64,000 bases of DNA, from NCBI GenBank assembly GCA_000729835.1, contig JFHB01000055.1, positions 98,077 through 162,076 of the forward strand, written 5' to 3'. A program made the translations under genes and the position numbers. The stretch comes from Atkinsonella hypoxylon. Taxonomy: Eukaryota; Ascomycota; Sordariomycetes; Hypocreales; Clavicipitaceae. Below, piece after piece: positions 11,181 to 21,860 of this stretch. The notes under the pieces are model-generated. The model had not been told where the DNA came from. It saw nothing but the letters and a program-made list of their open reading frames with translations, and did no database searches. Every line of letters begins with the position of its first letter. Position 1 is the stretch's first letter.

Positions 11181-11723
11181 TTACTTGCCAGGGGGCGGTC
11201 CAGCGGGAGGAGCATAATTGCCATCAGGCTGATACGCATTCTGAGGCTGCTGCACACCATACTGCTGCTGGCCGTAGTACCCATCGTTAGGGTTGAACGT
11301 CGTGCCCGTGTTCTGAGGTTGCTGGCCGTACGCAGGAGGGAGATTGTAGCCCTGGTTGTAGCCCCCCTGCTGGTAATTATTCATCTGGTGCTGCTCGTTA
11401 TATTTCCCCGCGGGGGCCATCCATCCCGTGCCGTACATGGGCTGGGCGCCACGGCGGCGACGGCGCCGAGCAGTGAAGCTTTTGGCGCACAGCGTTAGTA
11501 CTTCTCTTTCTTCCAACGCACGACTTGAGAGGGACCAAATGTGCAAGGTGGCCAAGACTTACGCAAAAGCCATTAGGATGAGGAGGACAAAGACGATGAT
11601 GCCGGCGAGGACGACCCATCGCCCCCAGTCATACCATCTGTTCCTGCAGTAGTAGTAGCCGTAGGCGTAGGAGTAGCAGGTAGCTCGCTTGTCGAGGCCG
11701 GCAGCGCTGTCGGTAGGCGCCAT
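11181..11723 (-). CDS. RCR-family protein (chitin deposition / Congo red resistance type)
   Basis: Two exons, 11723-11563 and 11478-11181, give 152 aa. The 84-nt intron has a GTAAGT donor and a perfect TACTAAC branch point 30 nt before its AAAAG acceptor. The protein is short: a Tyr/Cys-rich ectodomain (A-T-C-Y-S-Y-A-Y-G-Y-Y-Y-C), a membrane segment at about residues 37-54 (V-V-L-A-G-I-I-V-F-V-L-L-I-L), a six-Arg stop-transfer (A-R-R-R-R-R-R-G), the motif Q-P-M-Y-G-T-G-W-M that defines RCR proteins, and a Q/N/Y/G/P-rich cytosolic tail with P-P-A-Y and P-P-P-G elements. Yeast Rcr1/Rcr2 act in the ER/endosome system and affect chitin deposition and transporter trafficking, partly by PY-motif binding to Rsp5. 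The first exon is only 161 nt and is easily missed. Role inferred from the family. Confidence 0.85.
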
Positions 11724-13376
11724 TGTGGCTCACGTCGTGGTGCCGCACTTGGAAGACGAAGAGTAGTGCTGAGATGGAATGAAGCCGCGTTGGAAAGTCG
11801 TGGCGCGACAAATCGCTCGTCTGGAAGGGGTTTTGCGAAGGCGACACCCGAATGATGAGCAAAGGTGATGTGTGCCCAAGCCGTGGATGACGCAGAGGTG
11901 TGCGGACCTGGTCGTTTTTGTGTCGGGCAGACGAGGCCACAAGAAAAAGTGGGTCTCGCTTTCGCCTTGGCTACCGGGCCGAGCCAAGCCAAGCTACGAG
12001 CTTCGAAGTTCGAGAGACACGTTGGCAAATGGGAAAACAGTGCCGATTGCTATCTACCCGAACAAACAGGCGACTCAGTGATACGAACCGTATTTCCGTC
12101 TATCCAACGTAAAAAAAAAAAAAAAAGATGCAAGTATGGAAGAAGAATACTGAAAAGAAAAGTCAAATGTTGAAGCTCTGTTAGCCGAGCTGGGTCATCG
12201 CCACTACGTCAGCGAGGCAGGACTTGTCAAGATAGTCATGGGCTCAGCTCAGCCACGCTATGGCCGTCTTGGCGGACGTATTTTTTTTTTTTTTTTTTCT
12301 GGCCTTGGACAAATGCACTTATCCCCATTTAAGGTTAGCCGCCACTTTGCACCGCCCATTGTCCTACCCACTACCCACTGGGGATTATTACGTAGCCGAT
12401 ACTTCAACCAAGAATCCATGTCATCCGAATGACAAACCAGACTGAAACTATTCTACCACACAAAGTGCCAGGTCCTCTATAAATTATCGCAGGCAGGCGG
12501 AAGAACTTCTCCGTGTTTGGCACGTCTTGGAAAACATGGTAGGTCAAGGATTCAAGATTTGGATGCCTGCAGACGAGATCCTGTGACACCAAGGAGACGT
12601 GTTCCATTTTGACAGCACTTGTTTTCCCGTGCAGTGCAGTGCATCTAAATGATTTAAATTGATTCTTCAGATATTAGGTGAGGTGTGTAATGATATCTCT
12701 TCTCGCCCTGTCATGCCGAACGCTTCCATCATGTGGCGCTACTGAATGTGTGCGTAGAGGCTGCATCGTATCCGCTTCCGCTCATCCGCGCAGCACATCC
12801 CTAGCTCGTGTGGAGTTGAAAACACGCATGTGAAGTCTGAAAAAAAAAAAATTGAAAAAAAAAAGAAAAGAAACCAACACAGCATCTGACAACAGCAGCA
12901 GAGACAACAACAGAAGACAGATTACGAAAACGCCTTTTTGCTTGCATCATGACCGCGTATCTGCATTGCGATTATCAAAAATGCTTGGTGCCTGCAACGG
13001 CAAGAAGACAGGATATGCCTCGGGAGGCAAGTCTTCGAAATACAACATGTTCGTAAACATCGCTTTCCATTCCACGCCATGTATCCTGCCCGTGTGCTCC
13101 GTCCTGCCCAAACGCTCATGTGGTATCGCCGTAAAAGATCAGGTCATAGGCCTTGCTAAAAGGAATTTTGCATAACAAAGTAACTTCTCTACTGCCATTG
13201 CCTAGATGGAATGGCAGGAAAATATCCGAATTAAAGTTGTAAGGGAGACAACACATGCTACGACTCGGAGGCTGGCCAGTACCCATCGCATCCGCCCCGA
13301 AACGCCTTTTAGATAGCCCATGAAACATGCCTGCGCGTGAAAAACAAACCCAAAGGTGCTAAGTCAGCTAACCGGC
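11724..13376. other. intergenic spacer, promoter of the RCR gene
   Basis: This region holds the RCR promoter (next to 11723) and the 3' flank of the gene at 13377. A15-18 runs at 12110-12126 and 12840-12862 and a T19 run at 12281-12298 are the only notable structures. No coding frame with fungal codon bias was seen. Confidence 0.55.
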
Positions 13377-14116
13377 TCAAAGACCCGACTTGGGAAAGGA
13401 GTACCGGTGGCGTCGTAGCTCGTCCGATGCTTTTAAGTTGCGCTCAGCTGCTTGCTGTTTGGCGGCCAGGGCGTTGATCTTCTCTCGGGCCCTTAACAGA
13501 CTACTGTTGTCTTGCTGCTTGATCTTGGCCCGAATGTCGTACAGGGCCATCAATGTTGATGCACGTTCCCAATCATCCTCAGACTGGACAATGGAGTCAG
13601 CTTTGGCTGGACTATCTCAAGAGTATTGGCCCATTTAGACCGTAGAGTCTGTTTCTGTTCTTGTTTTTGAAAAGGCAGGGGCAGATAAAGGAATAAACAG
13701 GCAGTAAGGGAATGAATTAACATACATTGGCGTCGCTGGGTCGAGGAGTTCCAGGGATAGAGTTGGCGGCGGATCCGGGCCTCGATCCAGACCTCGATCC
13801 ACATGAGTTGTTGACCAGAATACGTCGGCCTAGCTTGTCAAACTTGGGAGGAACGCCGGGTTCAGATGACCAGGATCGCTTCATGGAGGAGGGGCGATGA
13901 GAGGGAGACTGAGGGTTCGACGTCGCTGAGGGTTGAGGATCAACCTTGATAACAGGTACATTGGCGCTGACGATGGCTGCAGCGGCCTCGGGTTCCTGCG
14001 TGGGCATAGTCAGTAAGATTGCTAGACATAGCAAAGGAACCTTCCAGCTCAAAACTGACCGCAGCTCCGAGGTTGCTCAAATCAGCGAGCACCTGTGAAA
14101 GCTGGAGGCTCTCCAT
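13377..14116 (-). CDS. unrecognised conserved-looking protein with a C-terminal helix
   Basis: Three exons, 14116-14060, 13995-13726 and 13583-13377, all joined in phase 0, give 177 aa. Introns are 64 nt (GTCAGT...CGCAG) and 142 nt (GTATGT...TCCAG). I do not recognise the family. Residues 1-19 form a short helix (M-E-S-L-Q-L-S-Q-V-L-A-D-L-S-N-L). The middle is Pro/Ser-rich and contains P-P-K-F-D-K-L-G-R-R-I-L and several Ser-Arg-Pro-Gly elements. The C-terminal 65 residues are highly charged and probably helical (D-D-W-E-R-A-S-T-L-M-A-L-Y-D-I-R, then K-I-N-A-L-A-A-K-Q-Q-A-A-E). The clean phase of three exons and the amphipathic ends argue for a real gene. The third exon is the least certain join. 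Confidence 0.6.
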
Positions 14117-15985
14117 GGTATTTGGTGATCTGGGGCCTCCGAGTCCTAGTGATGATCCGGGAAGAGATAAAGAATCGGTGCGAGATCAACGTCGGATTCT
14201 TGGAGTGGATCTCGGTCCGGAATTTCGAATTCGAATATTCCTTCCCGACGAAGACTTGGTAGTAGAGTTGCGCGCAGGTACAATGGGCGAGACGAAGATG
14301 ACGAGAGAATGCTCGGCCACGATTCGTGTTTGCAAGCGGTTTTATTAGACGTCGTGCTTGGTTGAGGGAGAGGTCTTAGCTTAGGTAAACTGTGAGTTGA
14401 AAATTTTTTTTGGACGATGAGGCTCCTGCTTTGGTTGAAATATGTGGTTGCAAGGAGCGACCGTGTTCATGTAACGGACAGCAAGACGGGAATAGAATGT
14501 GGTGGCGGCTCGTGTGTGCAGAGTCAGAGCAGAGAGGCAGCGGCAAAGACTGAGAGAGGCTTATCGACGGCGCAGAAGGTCACTCTTTTCCGTCCCAGCT
14601 GAGGAAGAGAGGTGGGGTGATTACGTTATTCGGAGTGTCAAAGCTAGCCCTAGTTGCCTAGGATGGTGTCTTCCATGTATCCAGTCCAGGCAGGCTCCTT
14701 AGCTCCTTAGGCACCCCATGTGCCTGCCTACTACGGCAATAAGCACCTACCTACGGAATACCTGGCATGACAGATTAGTGCAAAGAGCGCCAAGACCTGC
14801 TGACGACGTGCCTGCCATAGTGCTAAATGTGCTAAATCGCCCCCAACTCTCAATCCCAAGCTCTGCCGCAGAACCGAGAAAAGAGGCTGGGATCAAGCAC
14901 ACCATTCCGATCCACTCTGCCAAGATGCTCATCAGCATTAACTAAACTACCACCAGAATCGATGTTCACGGGACCACCTGCATTACGTATGCAACCCGGC
15001 CAGCCTTCGCATTAGCCGCCACTCCTGTAATCTGCACGTGACGTAATGGGATGACTGTTCGTCCTCTATTCCGTACTGCGCCCTCCGACCTTTTGCATTT
15101 GTTTCCTTGCCTTCATCTGCAATTAGTAGGACTTTGTATCAAGTTGTTCAAGCAACCATTGTTGGCTCATGCTCGATCGGGTTGCACAAAGCACACTGGT
15201 ATCCTCTCTTTGATGCCTGTAAGGCTACACTTCTGTATCGACAAGGGCTGGTTGTTGCCTAGATCAAATCATCGCGGTTGGAAGGTACACCCTATCCCAT
15301 ACTAACTTGTACTGTAATACAAGTCTCGATAATGGCCTAATTTACCGAGCTGCGTCGCATGCCCCACAACCCCACCAAGTTCCCCCGCGTGGCTTCCTCG
15401 GGTGGGTCGGTACAGAAGTGTAGCCTCAACGGCAATACGTGCATCTGCGTCCCGTTCTCTGAACATTCGCGCCATGGCGCGCAAATGAACGACAGTCAAG
15501 GAACAAAGCGCTTCCTTGGCTTAGCTGCCCGGCACAGTACGTACCAAGCACCCGTCACAGTTGAGGCCGGCAATTGCATACAGGTACATATCAATCTCGA
15601 TTCTAGCTACCTGTTGTATGATTATTCCCCGTCTCCTGTGCCGGTATGCGTCTTTGGCGTCGGACATATATAAAAGCGTTTAGCATCACCTCATACGAGA
15701 CATGCATGGACGACAATAATCTCATTCCAGTCTAACAGACGAGGGATCCATAATTCATATCCATATTGTTAATCATAGCCAATGCTGGTAAAACACAACA
15801 AGACGTTATTCAGGAAGCATGAAAATAAAGAAACAACTCCGCCGCCCTTGCACAAACTGCCCGGCCTGTCTCCGCGCTTTCAGGTTCCAATCCCATTCCC
15901 ATTGTGCTTTCATTCATGCCGGCTCCTCCATCCTGACCTGAATGTGGCAAACTTTTTATCTTGCTTTTGCAGATTAGTTACAAAT
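14117..15985. other. intergenic spacer
   Basis: This lies between the start of the unrecognised gene and the 3' end of pyruvate carboxylase, both minus strand. It contains two copies of the dispersed 9-mer (14752-14760 and 15067-15075). No supported gene was found; short open frames here lack codon bias. Confidence 0.55.
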
Positions 15986-18900
15986 CTAAGCTTTTGTAAT
16001 TCTGCACACAAGATCCGAGCCATCGACGGAGTCACCCTCCTTGACCTGTAGGCTTGCGACCTTTCCGCTGTGGGGTGCTGAGATAACCATTTCCTTTTCA
16101 GATCATGTTAGCATCGGCCCTTATAAAGCGTTGTCATTGTTTTGAGGGGCACTGCGAAACTCACCATCTTCATGGCGGATAAAACGGCCAACGGATCTCC
16201 CTTCTTGACATCAGTGCCCTCGTGGACACGGAGTTCGACCAAAACACCAGACATGGGTGCCCCAACCTGGCTGGAGTCGCTGGGATCAGCCTTGGGACGG
16301 CTGATATTCTCAATAGCAGCCTTCTTGTCGATGACAGCAACCTGTCGAACTTCACCATTCATCTCGAAAAACACCTCACGCTGGCCAGTATTCTCGCTGA
16401 GAGGTCCGACAGCAAGAAGCTTGAGAATAAGGACCTTGCCTTTTTCGAGCTCGACGTTGAACTCCTCGCCAATCTCAGGTCGCGTAAGGAAGAAACGCGT
16501 TGGCAAGACAGACAGGTCGCCATACTGCTGAACGAATGTCTTATACTCCTCAAAGACCTTGGGGTACATTACGTAAGACGCAATATCACAATCGCTAATT
16601 CCCGCACCGTACTTCTTCCCGAGATCCTTTTTGACTTTGGCAAAGTCAACAGGCTCAAGGAACAAACCAGGTCGCTTGTCCAACTTGCGACGACCACGCA
16701 GAGCATCAGAGCGTAGGGGTTCCGGGAACCCGCCATAAGGCTGGCCCATCATGCCCTCCAAAAATTCCAAAACAGAGCCTGGGAAGTCAAGTTCACTGGC
16801 ACGAGCCTTGACATCCTCGGCCGAGAGCTTGTTAGAAACCATAAACTGAGCCAGGTCACCGACAACCTTGGACGTAGGAGTGACCTTGATAATATCGCCA
16901 AGCAAGTCGTTGGCGTGTTCGTACGCCTTCTTCGTCTCCAACCACTGTGAGCCTAAACCAAGCTGAGAAGCCTGGAACATCATGTTGGTGAGCTGGCCGC
17001 CAGGAATTTCGTGTTCGTAAACCTCAGGATCGGGGCCGGCAAGATGGGCCTCAAAAGGAGAGTACAGCAGGCGCAACTGCGACCAGTAGGTGTCAAGAGC
17101 ACGGACTTGACGGGCGTCAAGACCCGGCTCGAGGCCGGTGCCTTCGAGAGAGGCCAGGATGGCATTGATGCTGGGTTGAGAGGTCATGCCAGACAAACTG
17201 TCGGTGGCAGCATCGACGGCATCAGCACCAGCTCTAGCGCAAGCAACCATGGAAGCAACACCTGTACCAGCAGAGTCGTGAGTGTGTACGTGGATGGGCA
17301 GATCAGGGTACTTCTTGCGAATAGAACCGACTAATAGAGTGGCAGCATGTGGCTTCATGACACCAGCCATGTCCTTGATGCCCAGAACATGGATATCGAG
17401 AGCGACCAGCTTATCAACAAGGTCCAAGTAGTACTCCAAGTTGTACTTCTTATTAGGGTTCTAGTGAGCGAGCAAGTTAGTCAATATGATCGTGCTGTGA
17501 GTTTAAGTGACTGAAGTGGTGAGCAGAGGGTCCAAGGGGCCAGGGAGTCCAAGGAACTAGGAGTCATAGCAACGGCGTGCAAAAGCTGGGCAATCGTGAA
17601 TGTCCGGGGAAACAGATTGACCTAGAAGGTCAATCCTGCAACCTTGTTGATATGCTTTTTGGTATTGAGATGTTGTTGAGCTTTTGCTGAATCTTGAGTG
17701 TATAATTGCCATCACTGCAGTAGTATCTGCGGGTGGCAGAGTTGGCATTGTGGCTTTCATTCACTCGCGGATTCTTATTAAGTCTGGTGCTCGAGCAACC
17801 CTATTGAGGTGTCTCTGAGTGGATCGGTGCCTCTTCAGTTGATTACCAGCACAAAACGCGACATAGCTAGTATCACATGCAAACTTTCTCAAAGCCAGGA
17901 GCTTGTCTAGTCTCCTCTTGGCATCGATAGCGATGTTCTCTTTTCACAAAGGATAGCATCCCGGAGGCTGTGCATAAGTCGTATTCCAGCGCAGTGTCGT
18001 ACCTACCCTCTTTCCGGGTACCTACCGATCCTTTATGGGAGGAGAGATGGTTCAGAGGAAGCGTGACCCGCCAAGGAATATCCAGGTCAAAGTTATGGAT
18101 TTCAAGACAGAATCCATAATGAAAATGAAGGTAAGAAAGAATCGAGCTTACCAGCATATCTCCCGAAAAGCATATCGTCCCTTCGGCAACGCCGCCAGCC
18201 TTGTGGACGGCTTTAATACCGACTTCAAGTTGGTTGATGTCATTCAATGCATCGAAGACACGAAAGATATCGACACCATTCTTCTTGGCCTGGTCGACAA
18301 AATGGTCAATGGCATTGTCGGGCAGGGATGAGTACGCAACACCATTGGCTCCACGGAGAAGCATCTGGAAAGGAATGTTGGGCACAAGCTTTCGCATCTT
18401 TCGGAGACGGTCCCAGGGATCTTCATAGAGGAAGCGCATGGCGACATCGAAGGTTGCGCCTCCCCAGCACTCCAAACTGTAAAGGTTAGCCAAGGCATAG
18501 CTGGTCTCCCTGGCAATGTTTAAGAGATCGACAGTTCGAACACGAGTTGCAAGCAGAGACTGGTGAGCGTCTCTCCAAGTGGTGTCCATGAGAAGGCAGC
18601 CCTTGTAATCGCGAACGGCCTTGGCGAAGGCCTTAGGGCCCTGTTCCAAGAGGATTTTTCTCCAGCCCTTCTGGCAAGGCTGGCTAACATCGATTTTCTG
18701 GCCATTGGAGGCAATAATTTCGGGAACAATGATGTCTGTCTTGAGCTTGGGCTCCCCAATCTGTCCCTTGATGGAGCTGCCGTTGACAGCCATGTCTCCG
18801 AGGTAAGCCAAAAGCTTCTGGGCACGATTCTGGCTACCAATAAGATCAAAGAGCTCAGGGGTATCATCAATAAAGGTAGTCCAGCAGTTTCCATCAATAA

Positions 18901-21136
18901 AAACGGGGTGAGTGAGCAAAGAAACAAGAAATGGTATGTTAGTTTTGACACCTCGGACACGGAATTCAATCAAGGCACGGAGGACCTTTCTGCGAGCGAT
19001 TTCATAGGTTGAGCCGTGGCATGTGCACTTGACTAACATGGAATCGTAGTACGGAGTGATGACGGCACCAGCAAACCCATTGCCACCGTCGAGACGAACA
19101 CCATTACCACCAGCAGATCTGTAAACCTCAATCTTGCCAGTGTCGGGGCGGAACTGCTCAGCAGGATCCTCGGTGGTGATACGACACTGGATGGCGAAGC
19201 CACGAGTGGAGATGCGATCCTGAGTCAAACCAAGCTGAGAGAGCGTAGCACCAGCAGCAATCTGGATCTGAGCGGCAACAATGTCAATTCCGGTGATTTC
19301 TTCAGTAATAGTATGCTCGACCTGAATACGAGGGTTAATCTCAATAAAGTAGTATCGGTTTTGCTGGTCAACCAAGAACTCCGCAGTGCCTGCATTGCGG
19401 TAATTGACGGACGTGGCCAGCTTGACGGCATCGGCTAGGATAGCGTCCCTGGTCTCAGCAGGGAGATCCTTGGCAGGAGCAATCTCGACAACTTTCTGGT
19501 GTCGTCGCTGGACAGAGCAGTCACGCTCATACAGATGTACAATGTTACCGTGATTGTCACCCAACAACTGAACCTCGATATGCTTAGGCTTGTCAAGGAA
19601 TCGTTCTACGAAGACGGTTCCGTTTCCGAAAGCTGACTTTGCTTCAGAGGTAGCACGCTCAAAGTGCTCCTTGAGGGAGTCGGGATCGCGAACGACTCGC
19701 ATACCTCGGCCACCACCACCGTAAGCAGCCTTGATAATAATGGGGAATCCATAGGTATCGGTGAAAGCCTTGACTTCTTCGTACTTGGCAACGGCACCTT
19801 CGGTACCAGGCACGACAGGAACGCCGGCAGCAATAGCCAGCTTACGAGCGGAGACCTTGTCACCCAGGGCATCAATGACATTTGGTTGAGGACCGACGAA
19901 CTGAATGGCAAAAAAAAAAAAAGGGACACTCGTTAACAATGTCGTCCACTGGTGATAAAAGGTGTGTGCTTATTCTTGTGGAGGCAATATGGGACTGAGT
20001 CTTACGATAAGGCCAGCTTTCTCGACGTTTCGGGCGAACTCGGCGTTTTCTGACAGAAAGCCGTAACCTGCCTCGTGGTCAATTATCCGCTTTGAGGAGG
20101 TTCTAGAGTCTGGGCATACCTGGGTGTATCAATTGAGCGCCGTGCTCGACGGCAATCTTGATGATCTCGTCTCCAGCCAGATAGGCTCCAACTGGGGTGT
20201 ATTGGCCGCGCTTGCCAATGACATAGGCTTCATCGGCCTCTGCAAAAGCAGTTAGTGATCTTGTATCAAACTTTCACTAAGCAATGCGACAACCGTGAAT
20301 TTGTGCTCTGCTTACTCTGCCTGTGCATGCTGAGACGATCCTCATAACTGTCGCGGGGTTAGGCGCGGTTCCAAGGCGGATAGTATCCTGTCTTATCTCG
20401 ACAGAAGGTGGGGGAGGTCTGAGCACACCTAAAGACGGCAACGGTGTGCAGTGAAAGCTCGTGGGCCTAGAAAAGGAGTCAGAAATCTGCGACCCGAGCA
20501 CGTCAATGTCAAGAAGAGGCAACGTACAGTTCTAAAAATCTAGATTGCGTCAAAGACAAATAAAGAGTCAGCAATCACTTTCAGTGACGACATAAGGAGA
20601 CCTTGCACTGGTTGCCTTTTAGAGAAGAGAACTGGTGGGGTCGGATCGTACCCGGATGGCTGGCACATGTCAGTCAGTATGATTGATATACAGGATACAG
20701 CAAGCCTCGCCGCGCCTGTGAGGAAAGAGGCAGCAGCAGCAGCAGCAGCAGCAGCGGCGGCGGCGGCGGCGGCTGGGATCGGGCCTGGGATTGGGATTGG
20801 GATTGGGATTGGGATTGGGATTGGGATTGGGAACACCACTCACGGATTTCACCACGGTTGGCCACTGCAGAGCAGAAACAGAACATGTTGGGTCAGCAAA
20901 GCTCCTTCGCCTTCAATTGCATGCCGTTGAAATGCATCGTTGCTCCGTCTTGACAAGGCAGGATCACCGCGCCGTCAAGGGGCCAGAACGACGTAGGACT
21001 CACCGAGAATCTTCTTCATCTGCATGATGCTCGAGTTCGCTCGGATGTGGTGCACCGTGTTGGCGGCCTTTGGCTCGTCAACATCCTCGTCGTCGAAGAC
21101 ATCGTTGAATGTGAGAGGCTGTTGGGGGGCTGCCAT
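15986..21136 (-). CDS. pyc: pyruvate carboxylase
   Basis: This biotin enzyme carboxylates pyruvate to oxaloacetate, the cytosolic anaplerotic step in fungi. Eleven exons (21136-21004, 20864-20844, 20659-20652, 20539-20528, 20466-20429, 20347-20316, 20239-20120, 20067-20006, 19900-18152, 17460-16165, 16093-15986) total 3579 nt and 1192 aa, the usual length. Biotin carboxylase spans about 40-490 (V-A-N-R-G-E-I-P-I-R-I-F-R-T, G-G-G-G-R-G-M, E-I-N-P-R-I-Q-V-E-H-T). The carboxyltransferase starts near 565 (M-D-T-T-W-R-D-A-H-Q-S-L-L-A-T-R; metal-site T-H-D-S-A-G-T-G). The biotinyl domain has A-M-K-M with the biotinylated Lys at about 1156. Exons 3 and 4 are only 8 and 12 nt; they encode exactly the invariant P-I-R and I-F-R-T. 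Intron 9 is 691 nt, far longer than the other nine (52-184 nt). Intron 2 carries two microsatellites. MPC1 is the next gene upstream on the same strand. Confidence 0.96.
17461..18151 (-). other. 691-nt intron of pyruvate carboxylase
   Basis: It separates G-D-M-L from N-P-N-K-K-Y in the carboxyltransferase domain; these are contiguous in the enzyme family, so nothing coding is missing. The donor is GTAAGC and the acceptor ACTAG. No box C/D pair was seen on the minus strand. A 67-codon minus open frame (17760-17557) inside it has no recognisable motif. Confidence 0.8.
20730..20832 (+). repeat. two microsatellites in pyruvate carboxylase intron 2
   Basis: A (GCA/GCG) trinucleotide block at 20730-20773 is followed, after a short spacer, by nearly eight TGGGAT hexamers at 20786-20832. 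Both lie in the 184-nt intron between the 21-nt and 8-nt exons. The frames through them are not coding. Confidence 0.93.
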
Positions 21137-21370
21137 GATGGAGGAAGCAGGAACAGCAGCTGAGGATCAGATGAAGAAGATGAGGAGGAGCTTGAAGGGC
21201 AAAAGAAGAGAAGCGCAGATCAAGGGAGCTCCGGCTTGGTTATAAAGCTATGACGCGGCGGAGGAGTCGAACAGAACAGAGCAGCCAGAGCCGGGAGGGG
21301 AGCTCTCGGTCGCGGGGTTTGTATGATCGGCTCAACGTGCCCAGGTGGTGGAGCAATGGACCAGCGGAGC

Positions 21371-21500
21371 ACAGCAGAGCACAGCAGAGCACAGCAGAGC
21401 ACAGCAGAGCACAGCAGAGCACAGCAGAGCACAGCAGAGCACAGCAGAGCACAGCAGAGCATAGCAGAGCATAGTAGAGCACAGTAGAGCACAGTAGAGC
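21371..21500 (+). repeat. 13-unit 10-bp array upstream of pyruvate carboxylase
   Basis: The unit is ACAGCAGAGC. Units 1-9 are identical; units 10-13 carry only C-to-T changes at CpA (ATAG and GTAG variants). The array begins 235 nt upstream of the start codon, so it is in the promoter or 5' leader. Open frames crossing it are artefacts. Confidence 0.95.
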
Positions 21501-21817
21501 ATAGCACCGCGCCGCAGGGCGCAGGACGTCCCTGTCCTTTCTGTTTCGCTGAACCTGCGCTTGCCGGACTGGGAGCTCAAAGGTGGGGTTGGGGAGTTGC
21601 GAGGCGGCTTGCAGAGGCAGAGGTACCTGGTTATGTGGTTACGTCAAGTATCACATGGTGCTGAATTACTCGGTTACGCAATCATGAGTACCCTCACACC
21701 CAGGTACCTAGGTACTTACCCAGCAACAAGGAAGAGGCAGATAACGATACGGCCATCGATCCAGCTGACCTATCAGACGAACCTAGTGCCGCTTTTTTTT
21801 TTGGTTAAAAAAAAAAA

Positions 21818-21820
21818 TAT

Positions 21821-21855
<35 letters not shown>
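21818..21855. repeat. AT dinucleotide microsatellite
   Basis: A13 TATATACATACAT leads into about 13 AT units. Simple-sequence DNA in a spacer. Confidence 0.9.

Positions 21856-21860
<5 letters not shown>

Noticed and set aside
17461..18151. Box C/D snoRNA in the long pyruvate carboxylase intron
   Set aside because: No TGATGA C box with a matching CTGA D box was found on the sense strand.
21220..21580. Cys-Ala-Leu-Leu repeat frames
   Set aside because: They are translations of the ACAGCAGAGC array.
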